A DNA stretch of 64,000 nt from Pseudomonas sp. URIL14HWK12:I12 (GTDB lineage Bacteria; Pseudomonadota; Gammaproteobacteria; Pseudomonadales; Pseudomonadaceae), in contig NZ_QEQL01000005.1 of assembly GCF_003097135.1 (NCBI RefSeq), positions 62,001-126,000 of the forward strand, in the 5' to 3' direction. Below, piece by piece: positions 21,473 to 34,049 of this stretch (the stretch's first letter is position 1; each line of letters begins with the position of its first letter). Below the pieces are notes generated by a model. That model was not told where the DNA came from. It ran no database searches and worked only from the letters and a program-made list of their open reading frames with translations. The position numbers and the translations under genes are program-made.

Positions 21473-24400
21473 TCAGGACCTGCTGAACGGTTTTTGCAGT
21501 GAAAGTTTCGGGTCTTTCAGGGGGCCCTGGACCTTGTAATTGACACTCGCGAACTTGGCGACCCGGTCCCCAAGTAGCTTGTCGACCAGAAACAGTGCGC
21601 CCCCTACCGCAGGCGCGCCCACCAGCAAGGCAGCGATCGGCAGGTTAGTGGACAGCGGCAGCGCCACCTGCAGATGTGCATCGATGCGGTCGGCTGCCAT
21701 GTCGAGGGTACCGTCGAGTTCCAAATTGCTGGACGGCCCGTTCAGCGTGATGGGCTTGCGGGTTACGTACACCCCATCGCTGGCCACCAGCCGGCCCTTG
21801 ACCTGGTCATAGCTCAGGCCTTTGCCGAGCAGGTCAGAGAAGTCCAGGCGCAGGCGGCGGCCGATGGCGTTGAAGTTGAGCAACCCGAACACCCGCAGTG
21901 CCTGTGCGCCGCCCTCTACCTCAACGAACTGGCCGTGCTTGAGCTGGGCATCGAGGCTACCCGAATAGCGCTTGGGCGACACCCAGGCCGGCGAGCCAGG
22001 CCAGCGGCCGTCGACGTCGACATTGAAGCTGTCGCTGGTGACGCTGGGGGCAAACTTCCAGGCTTTGAGCACATCGCCCAGGTTCTTGCCGCTCAGGCTG
22101 CCGGCGAAGGCACTGCTGGTGTTGCCGGGCGCCCCCTGCCAGCTTCCCTTGCCCTGGAGTTGCAGGCCTTTCAGGCCCAGGTCAATGTCGCTCAGCAGTA
22201 CCCCGGTCGCATTCGGGCGCATCTTCAGCGCCCAAGCCCCGACCAATTCATCACCCTGGTAAAGCTGATCGATGCGCAAGTTCACCGGCGGCAGCCCGCG
22301 TGGGTCGACCGAGGCCAACGGGTCGGGCGTGTCCGGTTCTGGCGCGTCGTTAGTTGTCGGCGGGGCCGGCGCTGGCAGGCGCACCGCCTGAAGACGCACA
22401 TCCATAGGCTGCTGCCGGTCATCAGGAAGCGTAGCCTGGCCCGTGACTTGTTGGCTGTCCACCGCCACCGCCCAGGCACTGCCCGCTCTGCGCAAGCTGA
22501 CCTGAGCGTTGTCCAGGGTGGTGCCGATGCCACTGAGGCGGCCAATGCGAAGGTTCACACTGTTGAGCCACTGCCCAGCGCTGCCGCTGCTCTGCCCCCC
22601 TGCGTAGCGCTCGCCATGAGACTTCCAGGCCGAAACGTCGAAATGATCGAGCGAGCCGCGTATGCGCAGGCCTTTTTCAGTGGGCAATTGCGCAGGCTCG
22701 CTTCCCAGCTGCAGCTCGCCCCGGCCCTCATTCAACTGGCCATTAGGTGCGAGATACACCGCATTGGCCAGCTCGGCGTAGCGCGCCTTCGCCAGGCGGT
22801 CGGGCCCACTCAGGCTCAGCTCGAAACGTGCCTGGCGCGGCTCGGCCGCGTCCTTGCCGAACGGCGCCGGCAGGCTCACGGCCAAGCCTTTGAGATCGGA
22901 GTCGATGGCCAGGCGGCTCTCCTTGCCCAACCATACCTGCAAGCTGTAGGGGATCTCGCCGCTTACCGGCAGTGGCGCGTCGTACTTGAGCCATTGCGTG
23001 AGGGTGTCGACCGGCATCTGGCTTCTGACTGCCAGCCGGGTCAGCGGGTTGCCCGGCTGGCCCTCGGCGAATATCTGTGCGTTCAGAGGCCGCCCAAAGG
23101 CTTGCGCCCCGACGTTCTGCGCGCTCAGCCCCTTTTCGAGGTCGAAGCGGAAGTCGCCCTTGACCTCACTGAGTTCCAGGGCAGGGTTGGCGATCTTGAG
23201 GCGTGCGCCCTGGGTGTTGAAATCGACCACGACCTTGGGTGCTTCGCCTTTGACCAAAGGCACATCAAGCTTGAGCGAACCCGCCAAGGGGCCGTCGCCT
23301 TCCCAGCCCGCGAACTGCTCGCCAGTGCCGATGGGCGCTGTCTGCAGGATGGTCAGGCCATTAGCCAAGGTTCCATCGAAGTCACCATCGACCAGCAGGT
23401 GGCTGGCCTGCCCGGCCGGAGCGTGCGGCACGCGCACATCCACACTACGAACCTGGGTATCGAGGATCTGCCCCTGGTCGGCGAGGATACGCACCGCGCC
23501 GTCCTGGATGTACACCCGCCCATCGACCTGGCGGGCGTGCGGCCAGCCCGGCTCAAAATCCAGCTCGGCATCGCGCACCTTGAAGAACAGGCTGATGCTG
23601 CGGGCATGGTCGGGCGCGGCTTTGGCCAGCGAGCCCTGGTACTGGAAATAACCTTCGTCGACCTTGCCGCCAAGCACTGCCCTGCGCAACCAGTCGGCCA
23701 CCGAGGGGGCGAGCACCTCAGGCAGGTACTTGGGTGTGAACCTGCCGTCGCCATTGGCCAGGCCCACGCGAAGGTCCATGTAGGGTTCGGCATCGTGGGC
23801 GAACGGCAAGCGAATCAGGAAGTCAGCGGAAATGTCGCCCTCATCCCCTTTGACCCGAATCGCAGGGGCGATCAGGGTGAAGACCTGCGCGTTCAGGTCC
23901 AGGCGCCAATCGAGGCGGGCATGCGCCTGCTGGTAGGTCCAGGGTTTGGCGAAGATGGGGTACAGGTGCAGCATGAACCCGTCATTGGAGGCCACGCTCA
24001 GCTGGCCCCCGCCCAAGTCGCCCTGCAGCCTGCCACTGACCGAGCCGGCGCCAGGCGCGCCATGCCAGGGGCTGAAACCAAGGTGATCGAGGTTGGTATC
24101 GAAAACCAACCTACGATCACCCGCGGCCTCAGGCCGCCACTGCAACGAAACATTGCGCAACGAGCCTGTGAAATTGAGGTTATCAACCGCCGCCATCGCC
24201 GCTGCCGGCAGCGGTGCCCAGGCGTCGACCAGCCCCTTGAGCGGCGCCAGGTCCAGGCGATCGGCCTGCAGCGCCCACAACTGGCCGCCAGCCTCCGAGC
24301 CTTGGCGCAGGTTCAAACGAGATTCCCACCGCTTGCCCTTGATGCTCATCGCCAGGGAATCGGCCTGTACCAGGTACCCGCCATCGGCCTGTGTTATCCA

Positions 24401-25294
24401 GGCATTGAGTGCCAGGTCGCGCACCCGGGCGGGCGGCCGCTGGTCCCAAGCGCCCGTGACCTCTGGCGCGTTCAAGCGCAAGGCCGCGCTGCGCAACGAG
24501 CCTTGGCGCCAGTCGGCCCAAGCCTCACCACCGGCCTTGAGCACGCTGGCCTTCCAGCCTTGCAGAAGGCTGGGCGGCACCCATCGGGCCCAATCGCTCT
24601 GCGGCAGGCTCAGGTAGCCGGAAAGGTCGCTCTGGCGCCAGTTGCTGGTGTCCACGCGCGCACGCAGCGCCGCCGCGACCGGCTGGCCATCGGGCAAGTT
24701 GAAGCGCACATCCAGTGCCTGGGATTGCCGGCCGCCGCGCAAGCTCAAGCCCAGATAGGTCAGGGCCAGGGGATCGCGGCCCATGGGCTTGAGCGTCAGT
24801 TGGCTGTCGAGCACCGACAGCTCGCCCAGTTGCTCAAGTTGCTCCAGCGCCCCGGGGATATCGAGCGGCGTATCGGCACGCCGGGGCAGGCCCGCCAGCG
24901 CCCACCGCCCATCAGTGCCCTGCTCAAGGCTCAGGTGCAGGCCTTCTACCTCCAGGTGTTCGACACGCGGCGCCATTGCCAGCAGGCTGCGCCACAGCGA
25001 AGGCACCAGCTGCACGCGGTCCAGGCGCTGCTGGTCTGCGCCCTCGCCTATTGTCACATCGTGAGCAGAAATGATCGGTGCCAGCCCATGCCAGCTACCT
25101 TCGAGCCTGCCGATGGCCACAGGAATGTGCAGGGCTTGGCTGGCCTTGACGCTGGCAACGCCTGCATATTCACCGACCAGCGGTACCAGGTAGCGCCCCA
25201 AGCTCACCACCAGGGCGAGCAGGATCAGCACCACGCAGGCCAGGCCCAGAGCCCAGCGAAACAGCGCATCCAGCCAGCGAGTCAGACGCGCCAT
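21473..25294 (-). CDS. yhdP: AsmA-like inner-membrane protein YhdP
   Basis: A 1273-aa protein with one N-terminal membrane helix (residues about 13-35, ALGLACVVLILLALVVSLG) and a very long periplasmic region ending in an AsmA-like C-terminal domain (about residues 1050-1260). YhdP bridges the envelope and carries phospholipid to the outer membrane; with TamB and YdbH it is needed for outer-membrane growth. It may oppose Mla, encoded 16 kb away. The length is normal for the family. Confidence 0.94.
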   Translation of the reverse strand: MARLTRWLDALFRWALGLACVVLILLALVVSLGRYLVPLVGEYAGVASVKASQALHIPVAIGRLEGSWHGLAPIISAHDVTIGEGADQQRLDRVQLVPSLWRSLLAMAPRVEHLEVEGLHLSLEQGTDGRWALAGLPRRADTPLDIPGALEQLEQLGELSVLDSQLTLKPMGRDPLALTYLGLSLRGGRQSQALDVRFNLPDGQPVAAALRARVDTSNWRQSDLSGYLSLPQSDWARWVPPSLLQGWKASVLKAGGEAWADWRQGSLRSAALRLNAPEVTGAWDQRPPARVRDLALNAWITQADGGYLVQADSLAMSIKGKRWESRLNLRQGSEAGGQLWALQADRLDLAPLKGLVDAWAPLPAAAMAAVDNLNFTGSLRNVSLQWRPEAAGDRRLVFDTNLDHLGFSPWHGAPGAGSVSGRLQGDLGGGQLSVASNDGFMLHLYPIFAKPWTYQQAHARLDWRLDLNAQVFTLIAPAIRVKGDEGDISADFLIRLPFAHDAEPYMDLRVGLANGDGRFTPKYLPEVLAPSVADWLRRAVLGGKVDEGYFQYQGSLAKAAPDHARSISLFFKVRDAELDFEPGWPHARQVDGRVYIQDGAVRILADQGQILDTQVRSVDVRVPHAPAGQASHLLVDGDFDGTLANGLTILQTAPIGTGEQFAGWEGDGPLAGSLKLDVPLVKGEAPKVVVDFNTQGARLKIANPALELSEVKGDFRFDLEKGLSAQNVGAQAFGRPLNAQIFAEGQPGNPLTRLAVRSQMPVDTLTQWLKYDAPLPVSGEIPYSLQVWLGKESRLAIDSDLKGLAVSLPAPFGKDAAEPRQARFELSLSGPDRLAKARYAELANAVYLAPNGQLNEGRGELQLGSEPAQLPTEKGLRIRGSLDHFDVSAWKSHGERYAGGQSSGSAGQWLNSVNLRIGRLSGIGTTLDNAQVSLRRAGSAWAVAVDSQQVTGQATLPDDRQQPMDVRLQAVRLPAPAPPTTNDAPEPDTPDPLASVDPRGLPPVNLRIDQLYQGDELVGAWALKMRPNATGVLLSDIDLGLKGLQLQGKGSWQGAPGNTSSAFAGSLSGKNLGDVLKAWKFAPSVTSDSFNVDVDGRWPGSPAWVSPKRYSGSLDAQLKHGQFVEVEGGAQALRVFGLLNFNAIGRRLRLDFSDLLGKGLSYDQVKGRLVASDGVYVTRKPITLNGPSSNLELDGTLDMAADRIDAHLQVALPLSTNLPIAALLVGAPAVGGALFLVDKLLGDRVAKFASVNYKVQGPLKDPKLSLQKPFSRS

Positions 25295-25328
25295 GGAAAA
25301 CAGCCTTCAAGAACGGTGCACGACAGAT

Positions 25329-26786
25329 TCAGAGCAGCACCACGTCGTATTGTTCCTGCGAATACATGGTTTCAACCTGAAAACGTATCGTGCGGCCAAT
25401 AAATGCTTCGAGCTCAGCCACGTTGCCGGACTCTTCGTCCAGCAGCCGATCGACCACCTTCTGATTGGCCAACACTCTATAGCCTTCGGCTTGATAGGCT
25501 CGGGCCTCGCGCAGGATTTCCCTGAAAATCTCGTAGCAAACCGTTTCAGGTGTCTTTTGCTTACCCCTGCCCTGGCAACTGGCGCACGGCTCGCACAGCA
25601 CCTGCTCCAAGCTTTCGCGAGTGCGCTTGCGGGTCATTTGCACCAGCCCCAGCTCGGTGATGCCGATGATGTTGGTCTTGGCGTGGTCGCGCTCGAGCTG
25701 TTTTTCCAACGTACGCAGTACCTGGCGGCGGTGCTCTTCGTCTTCCATGTCGATGAAGTCGATGATGATGATGCCGCCGATATTGCGCAGGCGCAGCTGC
25801 CGCGCGATAGCGGTTGCAGCTTCCAGATTGGTTTTGAAGATGGTTTCTTCAAGGTTCCGATGGCCGACGAAGGCACCGGTGTTCACATCGACGGTGGTCA
25901 TGGCTTCGGCGAGGTCTACCACCAGGTAGCCCCCGGACTTGAGCGGCACCTTACGCTCAAGCGCACGCTGAATCTCATCCTCGACGCCATAGAGGTCGAA
26001 TATCGGCCTTTCGCCAGGATAGTGCTCCAAGCGATCGGCGATTTCCGGCATCAGCTCGGCGACGAACTGCGTGGTTTTCTGGAAGGTTTCCCGCGAATCG
26101 ATGCGGATCTTTTCGATTTTGGGGCTGACCAGATCGCGTAGAGTACGCAGTGCCAGGCCCAGGTCCTCGTAGATGACCGTCGGGGCCCCAACCGTCTTGA
26201 TCTGCTGGCCGATCTGTTCCCAGAGCCTTCGCAGGTAACGGATGTCCATCAGCAGCTCTTCGGCGCGGGCGCCCTCGGCGGCGGTGCGCAGGATGAACCC
26301 ACCGGCATCGGTGACGCCTTCGGCGGCGACGCAGTCGGTTACCGCTTTCTTGAGCCGCTCGCGCTCGGCCTCGTCTTCGATCTTCAGGGATATGCCCACA
26401 TGGCTGCTGCGCGGCATGTAGACCAGGTAACGGGAGGGGATCGACAGCTGGGTGGTCAGCCGTGCGCCTTTGGTACCGATAGGGTCTTTGGTGACTTGCA
26501 CCACAAGTGCCTGGCCCTCATGCACCAAGGCAGTGATGCTCTCTGCCGCCTGGCCCTCACGCTGGGTGATTTCCGACGCATGGATGAACGCCGCACGCTC
26601 CAGGCCGATGTCGATGAATGCCGCCTGCATCCCAGGCAGCACCCGCACCACCTTGCCTTTATAGATGTTGCCGACGATCCCACGGCGTTGCGTGCGCTCG
26701 ACGTGCGCTTCCTGCAATACGCCATTCTCCACCACCGCCACGCGCGACTCCATTGGGGTGATGTTGATCAGGATCTCTTCACTCAT
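25329..26786 (-). CDS. rng: Ribonuclease G
   Basis: A 485-aa endoribonuclease that matures the 5' end of 16S rRNA and some mRNAs. An S1 RNA-binding domain covers residues about 38-120. Catalytic Mg2+-binding aspartates are at 300 (VDVNTG) and near 343 (IIDFID), and the zinc-link cysteines are Cys401 and Cys404 (CASC). It lacks the long scaffold domain of RNase E. It follows maf, as in other gammaproteobacteria. Confidence 0.97.
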   Translation of the reverse strand: MSEEILINITPMESRVAVVENGVLQEAHVERTQRRGIVGNIYKGKVVRVLPGMQAAFIDIGLERAAFIHASEITQREGQAAESITALVHEGQALVVQVTKDPIGTKGARLTTQLSIPSRYLVYMPRSSHVGISLKIEDEAERERLKKAVTDCVAAEGVTDAGGFILRTAAEGARAEELLMDIRYLRRLWEQIGQQIKTVGAPTVIYEDLGLALRTLRDLVSPKIEKIRIDSRETFQKTTQFVAELMPEIADRLEHYPGERPIFDLYGVEDEIQRALERKVPLKSGGYLVVDLAEAMTTVDVNTGAFVGHRNLEETIFKTNLEAATAIARQLRLRNIGGIIIIDFIDMEDEEHRRQVLRTLEKQLERDHAKTNIIGITELGLVQMTRKRTRESLEQVLCEPCASCQGRGKQKTPETVCYEIFREILREARAYQAEGYRVLANQKVVDRLLDEESGNVAELEAFIGRTIRFQVETMYSQEQYDVVLL

Positions 26787-26849
26787 GGCAAGCTCTCGTC
26801 CAGTGGGCCAACAGGGGTGCGCTCTGGCAAGGAAACGCCTTGCCGAAGT

Positions 26850-27425
26850 TCATTGCCAACAGGCAATGCCAAACAGGGCCATCAGCTTCGCAGTTTCGCA
26901 CAAGGGTAAGCCCACGACTGCTGAATAACTGCCTTCCAATGCCTCGACGAATACCGCGCCCAACCCCTGGATAGCGTAACCGCCCGCCTTGTCGGCCGGT
27001 TCGCCACTGGCCCAGTAGGCCCGGGCCTCGGCCTGCTCGATCACGCGAAAGCGCACCCGGCTGGCCACGCAGAGCGTTTCGCTGCGCTGGCCGTCGAACA
27101 GTGCAACGGCGGTCAGCACCTGGTGATCCCGCCCGCCAAGTGCCAGCAAGGTATCGATCGCGTCCTGCTCATTGGCGGGCTTGCCCAGGATGCGCCCATC
27201 GAGCACCACGGCGGTATCGGCGCCCAGCACCACGCCGGGGCCAGGCGTATGCAGCGCACCGGCCTGCGCCTTGGCCAGCGCAAGGCGTTCTACATAGGCC
27301 TGCGCGGCTTCTCCGGGCAAGGGGGTTTCGTCGATGCTGGCGCTGATGACCGAGAAGGGCACGCCGATCTGAGTGAGCAGCTCACGGCGCCGCGGCGAGC
27401 CAGAGGCGAGGTATAGCGTTGGCAT
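26850..27425 (-). CDS. maf: Maf-family nucleoside triphosphate pyrophosphatase (YhdE type)
   Basis: A 191-aa house-cleaning pyrophosphatase that hydrolyses dTTP, UTP and modified pyrimidine nucleotides. N-terminal [14 protein letters not shown] and the [12 protein letters not shown] segment place it in the YhdE branch rather than YceF. I start at the ATG at 27425, preceded by AAGGAGA; the longer ORF overlaps mreD. It sits between mreD and rng as in E. coli. Confidence 0.94.
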   Translation of the reverse strand: MPTLYLASGSPRRRELLTQIGVPFSVISASIDETPLPGEAAQAYVERLALAKAQAGALHTPGPGVVLGADTAVVLDGRILGKPANEQDAIDTLLALGGRDHQVLTAVALFDGQRSETLCVASRVRFRVIEQAEARAYWASGEPADKAGGYAIQGLGAVFVEALEGSYSAVVGLPLCETAKLMALFGIACWQ

Positions 27426-27451
27426 CGCGGCGTCTCCTTGAAGGTGCGGGC

Positions 27452-27943
27452 TCAGTTGATGCGATAGCGGCGGCGCAGGCCGCGCAAACCGTAGCTGATC
27501 CACGGCCAGAGCAAAGCGCTGACCACCGCCGGCCAGAGCAGCGCAAGGGTGGGCTGGCGATTGCCGGTCAGCGCACTGAGCCATAGCTGCGCCAGCTGGG
27601 TGACGCCCAGCACCACGAAGACCGTGAGGCATTGCTGCCACATGTGGAACATGCGCAACCGCGGCGCCAGCGACAGGATCAGAAAGGCCGTAAGGGTCAG
27701 GATCAGGGCGTTCTGCCCCAGCAATGTGCCGTAGAGCACATCCTGGGCAAGGCCCAGGAAGAATGCCGACACCAGCCCGACCTTCTCGGGCAGGGTCAGG
27801 CACCAGTAGGCAAGCAGCACCGCGACCCACAGCGGCCGCAGAATCTCCATGAACTGCGGCAAGGGCGAGACGCTGAGCAACAGGCCGACCATGAAACTGA
27901 ACCAGACGATCCAGCCGTGATTACGGCGGCGGGTAGCGACCAT
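27452..27943 (-). CDS. mreD: Rod shape-determining protein MreD
   Basis: A 163-aa multi-pass membrane protein of the elongasome ([20 protein letters not shown], then three to four further helices). With MreC it links cytoplasmic MreB filaments to the wall-synthesis machinery. Its ATG overlaps the mreC stop by one base (TGATG). Confidence 0.94.
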   Translation of the reverse strand: MVATRRRNHGWIVWFSFMVGLLLSVSPLPQFMEILRPLWVAVLLAYWCLTLPEKVGLVSAFFLGLAQDVLYGTLLGQNALILTLTAFLILSLAPRLRMFHMWQQCLTVFVVLGVTQLAQLWLSALTGNRQPTLALLWPAVVSALLWPWISYGLRGLRRRYRIN

Positions 27944-29028
27944 CAGCGGTGTTCTCCTGTAGCGGGCGCCCCGGTTGCGGGCGCGGCGGCTGGCCGCGAC
28001 TGGCGCGGCGTCGAAGCTGGATGGCTGCTTCCCGAGCGAGCGCCCTGGGCCGGCTTGGCCGCTGCGCCAGGCGATGCAGTAGGGCCGGGCGCAGCCGCGG
28101 CCGGTGGCGCGGAGCCAGTCGGGGCTGCCGCTCCCGCTGCAGGTGCCGTTGCAGGGGCGGCTGCTTCCTGGGCTTCGCCTGCCGCTGCGGCACGCTCCTC
28201 CGGGGTACGGCTGTCGCTGAACACCAACAGCACGTAACGGCTGCGGTTCAGCGCCGCGGTCGGCACCGCACGCACCACCGCGAACGGCTGGCCGGGGTCG
28301 TGAATCACTTCCTTGACCGTGGCCACGGGATAGCCGGCCGGAAAGCGCTGGCCGAGGCCGGAGCTGACCAGCAGGTCGCCTTCCTTGATGTCGGCGGTGT
28401 CGGCGACATGGCGCAGCTCCAGCCGCTCCGGGTTGCCGGTCCCGCTGGCGATGGCACGCAGCCCATTGCGGTTGACCTGCACCGGAATGCTGTGGGTGCT
28501 GTCAGTGAGCAGCAGCACGCGCGCGGTGTAGGGCATCAGCTCGACCACCTGGCCCATCAGCCCCCGTGCATCGAGCACTGGCTGGCCGAGAAACACCCCA
28601 TCTCGCTCGCCCTTGTTGATCAGGATGCGCTGGGTGAAGGGGTTTGGGTCCATGCCGATCAGCTCGGCGACCTCGACCTTTTCATTGACCAGCGCCGAGG
28701 AGTTGAGCAGCTCACGCAGGCGAACGTTCTGCTCGGTAAGGGCGGCCAGCTTCTGCAGGCGCCCCTGCAACAGCAGGGCTTCGGTCTTGAGCTTTTCGTT
28801 CTCCGCGATCAGCTCGGTGCGGCTGCCGAACTGGCTGGCCACTGCCTGCCAGGTGCGGCCAGGCAAATCGGTGAGCCAATAGGATTGCATCAGCACCAGC
28901 GACATCTGGTTGCGTACGGGCTTGAGCAGGGTGAAACGCGCGTCGACCACCATCAAGGCAACGGACAACACGGCCAGCACCAGCAGGCGGATGCCCAGCG
29001 AAGGGCCTTTGCTGAACAGCGGTTTAAT
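27943..29028 (-). CDS. mreC: Rod shape-determining protein MreC, likely ATT start
   Basis: MreC is the periplasmic scaffold of the Rod complex: an N-terminal membrane helix, a coiled coil (about residues 85-125) and two beta-barrel domains. A Pro/Ala-rich tail (about residues 275-361) follows. No ATG, GTG, TTG or CTG exists between an in-frame TGA upstream and codon 4. With ATT at 29028 as start, 6 nt after AAGGAG, the protein (361 aa) opens [M]KPLFSKGPSLGIRLL, matching E. coli MreC MKPIFSRGPSLQIRL from residue 1. The next start, GTG at 28980, would fall inside the membrane helix. Confidence 0.93.
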   Translation of the reverse strand: MKPLFSKGPSLGIRLLVLAVLSVALMVVDARFTLLKPVRNQMSLVLMQSYWLTDLPGRTWQAVASQFGSRTELIAENEKLKTEALLLQGRLQKLAALTEQNVRLRELLNSSALVNEKVEVAELIGMDPNPFTQRILINKGERDGVFLGQPVLDARGLMGQVVELMPYTARVLLLTDSTHSIPVQVNRNGLRAIASGTGNPERLELRHVADTADIKEGDLLVSSGLGQRFPAGYPVATVKEVIHDPGQPFAVVRAVPTAALNRSRYVLLVFSDSRTPEERAAAAGEAQEAAAPATAPAAGAAAPTGSAPPAAAAPGPTASPGAAAKPAQGARSGSSHPASTPRQSRPAAAPATGAPATGEHR

Positions 29029-29144
29029 GATCCGCTCCTTTCGGGCAGATGGACGGGCAGTGGTTCATGGGAAAACCGAATGGCACGGGGAGTCGGCATA
29101 CAGGTAGCACCCCTGGGTGCCGCCTGTAAACCGCCATGGTTGGC

Positions 29145-30266
<1,122 letters not shown>

Positions 30267-30382
30267 TTAAATTGGCTGTTTTCCCGGCCACGCCACCACA
30301 TGAACGAGGCCATGTGACCGCGTGATCGGGAGCGTGTTCCCCGGCGCGGAACGAATCCGCCGCCCTTGATCGAGGATCCCCA

Positions 30383-30670
30383 ATGGCGCTCGAGCGCAGC
30401 GACGTGGAAAAAATCGCCCATCTGGCCCGCCTGGGCCTGAACGAGGCCGACCTCCCCAGCACCATCGATGCATTGAACAGCATCCTGGGCCTGGTCGACC
30501 AGATGCAGGCCGTCGACACGCAAGGCATCGCCCCCCTGGCGCACCCGCTGGAAGCCTTCCAGCGCCTGCGCGCCGACCAGGTAACCGAACATAACCAGCG
30601 CGAGGCCTACCAGGCCGTCGCCCCGGCCACCGAGAGTGGCCTTTACCTGGTCCCCAAAGTCATCGACTAA
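30383..30670 (+). CDS. gatC: Aspartyl/glutamyl-tRNA amidotransferase subunit C
   Basis: The 95-aa subunit that holds GatA and GatB together in the GatCAB amidotransferase, which converts misacylated Asp-tRNA(Asn) or Glu-tRNA(Gln) to the amide form. The sequence [20 protein letters not shown] is typical. It is the first gene of gatCAB, in divergent orientation to mreB across a 200-nt gap. Confidence 0.96.
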   Translation: MALERSDVEKIAHLARLGLNEADLPSTIDALNSILGLVDQMQAVDTQGIAPLAHPLEAFQRLRADQVTEHNQREAYQAVAPATESGLYLVPKVID

Positions 30671-30685
30671 GGAAAAGAGCCTGTC

Positions 30686-32137
<1,452 letters not shown>

Positions 32138-32149
32138 GGAGAGACATAC

Positions 32150-33595
32150 ATGCAATGGGAAGTCGTGATCGGGCTGGAGATTCATACCCAGCTGGCCACC
32201 GCGTCGAAGATCTTCTCCGGAAGCGCCACCACCTTCGGCTCCGAGCCCAACACCCAGGCCAGCCTGGTCGACCTGGGCATGCCCGGCGTGCTGCCGGTGC
32301 TCAATGCCGAGGCCGTGCGCATGGCCGTGATGTTCGGCCTGGCGGTGAATGCTGAAATCGGGCAGCGTAACGTGTTCGCACGCAAGAACTACTTCTACCC
32401 CGACCTGCCCAAAGGCTACCAGATCAGCCAGATGGACCACCCGATCGTGGGCAAGGGCTATCTGGACATCACCCTGGAAGACGGCACCATCAAGCGGGTG
32501 GGCATCACCCGCGCGCACCTGGAAGAAGACGCCGGCAAGAGCCTGCACGAAGACTTCAACGGCGCCTCGGGCATTGACCTCAACCGTGCCGGCACCCCGC
32601 TGCTGGAGATCGTCTCCGAGCCAGACATGCGCAGCGCCAAGGAAGCCGTGGCCTACGTCAAGGCCATTCACGCCCTGGTGCGCTACCTGGGTATCTGCGA
32701 CGGCAACATGGCCGAAGGCTCACTGCGCTGCGACTGCAACGTTTCGGTACGGCCCAAGGGCCAGGCCGAGTTCGGCACGCGCTGCGAGATCAAGAACGTC
32801 AACTCGTTCCGCTTCATCGAAAAAGCCATCAACCACGAGATCCAGCGCCAGATCGAACTGATCGAGGACGGCGGCAAGGTGGTGCAGGAAACGCGCCTGT
32901 ACGACCCCAACAAGGACGTCACTCGCTCCATGCGCAGCAAGGAAGAAGCCAACGACTACCGCTACTTCCCCGACCCCGACCTGCTGCCGGTAGTGGTTGA
33001 GAGCGCCTTCATCGAAACCGTGCGCGCCGGCTTGCCGGAGCTGCCCCCGCAGAAGGTCGAGCGTTTCCAGAGCCAGTATGGCCTTTCGCAATACGACGCC
33101 TCGGTGCTTGCTTCCAGCCGTGAACAGGCCGACTACTTCGAAACGGTGGCCAGCGCCGGTGGCGATGCCAAGCTGGCGGCCAACTGGGTGATGGTCGAAC
33201 TGGGCAGCCTGCTCAACAAGCTGGGCCTGGAGATCGAGCAGTCGCCGGTCAGCGCCGAGCATCTGGGCGGGATGATTCAGCGCATCCGTGACAACACCAT
33301 CTCCGGCAAGATCGCCAAGATGGTGTTCGAAGCGATGGCCGCCGGCGAAGGCTCTGCCGATCAGATCATCGAAGCCAAGGGCCTCAAGCAGGTCACCGAC
33401 AGTGGCGCCATCGAGGCGATGCTTGATGAAGTGCTGGCTGCCAATGCTGCCCAGGTCGAGCAGTACCGCGCCGCCGACGAGGCCAAGCGCGGCAAGATGT
33501 TCGGCTTCTTCGTGGGCCAGGCCATGAAAGCCTCCAAAGGCAAGGCCAACCCCGGGCAGGTGAACGAACTGCTCAAGCGCAAGCTCGAAGGCTGA
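32150..33595 (+). CDS. gatB: Aspartyl/glutamyl-tRNA amidotransferase subunit B
   Basis: The 481-aa subunit that binds the misacylated tRNA and phosphorylates the side chain before amidation. The N-terminal [21 protein letters not shown] is the family signature, and a YqeY-like helical tail (about residues 330-481) follows. It closes gatCAB; no terminator is seen in the 55 nt before the next gene. Confidence 0.98.
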   Translation: MQWEVVIGLEIHTQLATASKIFSGSATTFGSEPNTQASLVDLGMPGVLPVLNAEAVRMAVMFGLAVNAEIGQRNVFARKNYFYPDLPKGYQISQMDHPIVGKGYLDITLEDGTIKRVGITRAHLEEDAGKSLHEDFNGASGIDLNRAGTPLLEIVSEPDMRSAKEAVAYVKAIHALVRYLGICDGNMAEGSLRCDCNVSVRPKGQAEFGTRCEIKNVNSFRFIEKAINHEIQRQIELIEDGGKVVQETRLYDPNKDVTRSMRSKEEANDYRYFPDPDLLPVVVESAFIETVRAGLPELPPQKVERFQSQYGLSQYDASVLASSREQADYFETVASAGGDAKLAANWVMVELGSLLNKLGLEIEQSPVSAEHLGGMIQRIRDNTISGKIAKMVFEAMAAGEGSADQIIEAKGLKQVTDSGAIEAMLDEVLAANAAQVEQYRAADEAKRGKMFGFFVGQAMKASKGKANPGQVNELLKRKLEG

Positions 33596-33650
33596 CCCTG
33601 ACCTGCGCCCGCCACTTCCGGCGGGCGCTCCACACTCCAAGGACACTGCC

Positions 33651-34037
33651 ATGTGGCGCTCATTCGCCTTGGCCCTGGGCCTGATGTTGCTGGGCGGCTG
33701 CGCCCTGATGAACGAGGCCGAGCCTCCGATCGATCCTCACGGCTATGACGAGCAAGGCACAGCTTCCTATTATGGCGCCCGACACCAAGGCAAGCGCACC
33801 GCCAGCGGCGAGCGTTTCGACCAGAATGCCCTGACCGCTGCACACCGCCGGCTGCCCTTCGGCAGCAAAGTGCTGGTCACCAACCTTGCCAACCAGAAAA
33901 CAGTGGTGGTACGCATCAACGACCGCGGCCCGCACACCCGTGGCCGTTTGATCGACGTTTCCCGAGCGGCCGCCGAGCAGCTGGGTATGATCGGCAGCGG
34001 CACGGCACGCGTGCGCGTGCAAGACCTCGACGACTGA
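33651..34037 (+). CDS. RlpA-like lipoprotein, lytic transglycosylase fold without SPOR domain
   Basis: A 128-aa lipoprotein: signal peptide with lipobox MLLGGC (Cys17), then a single double-psi beta-barrel domain to the C-terminus. Residues Glu54, His65 and Asp91 keep the spacing of the catalytic Glu120, His131 and Asp157 reported for P. aeruginosa RlpA, so lytic transglycosylase activity on denuded glycan strands is plausible. It lacks the SPOR domain that brings RlpA to the septum, so it is a short paralogue rather than RlpA itself. The gene follows gatB. Confidence 0.85.
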   Translation: MWRSFALALGLMLLGGCALMNEAEPPIDPHGYDEQGTASYYGARHQGKRTASGERFDQNALTAAHRRLPFGSKVLVTNLANQKTVVVRINDRGPHTRGRLIDVSRAAAEQLGMIGSGTARVRVQDLDD

Positions 34038-34049
34038 AGGAGCGCTGCC

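Noticed and set aside
21674..25402. 1242-codon open frame on the plus strand antisense to yhdP
   Set aside because: Its codon positions mirror those of the GC-rich yhdP gene. The product has no recognisable domain, while the minus-strand protein is a clear YhdP. The same applies to 996-2492 (murA), 58950-60500 (ggt) and 31271-32671 (gatA/gatB).
28980..29144. GTG at 28980 as mreC start
   Set aside because: It removes the cytoplasmic N-terminus and part of the membrane helix that are conserved in MreC, and has no ribosome-binding site.
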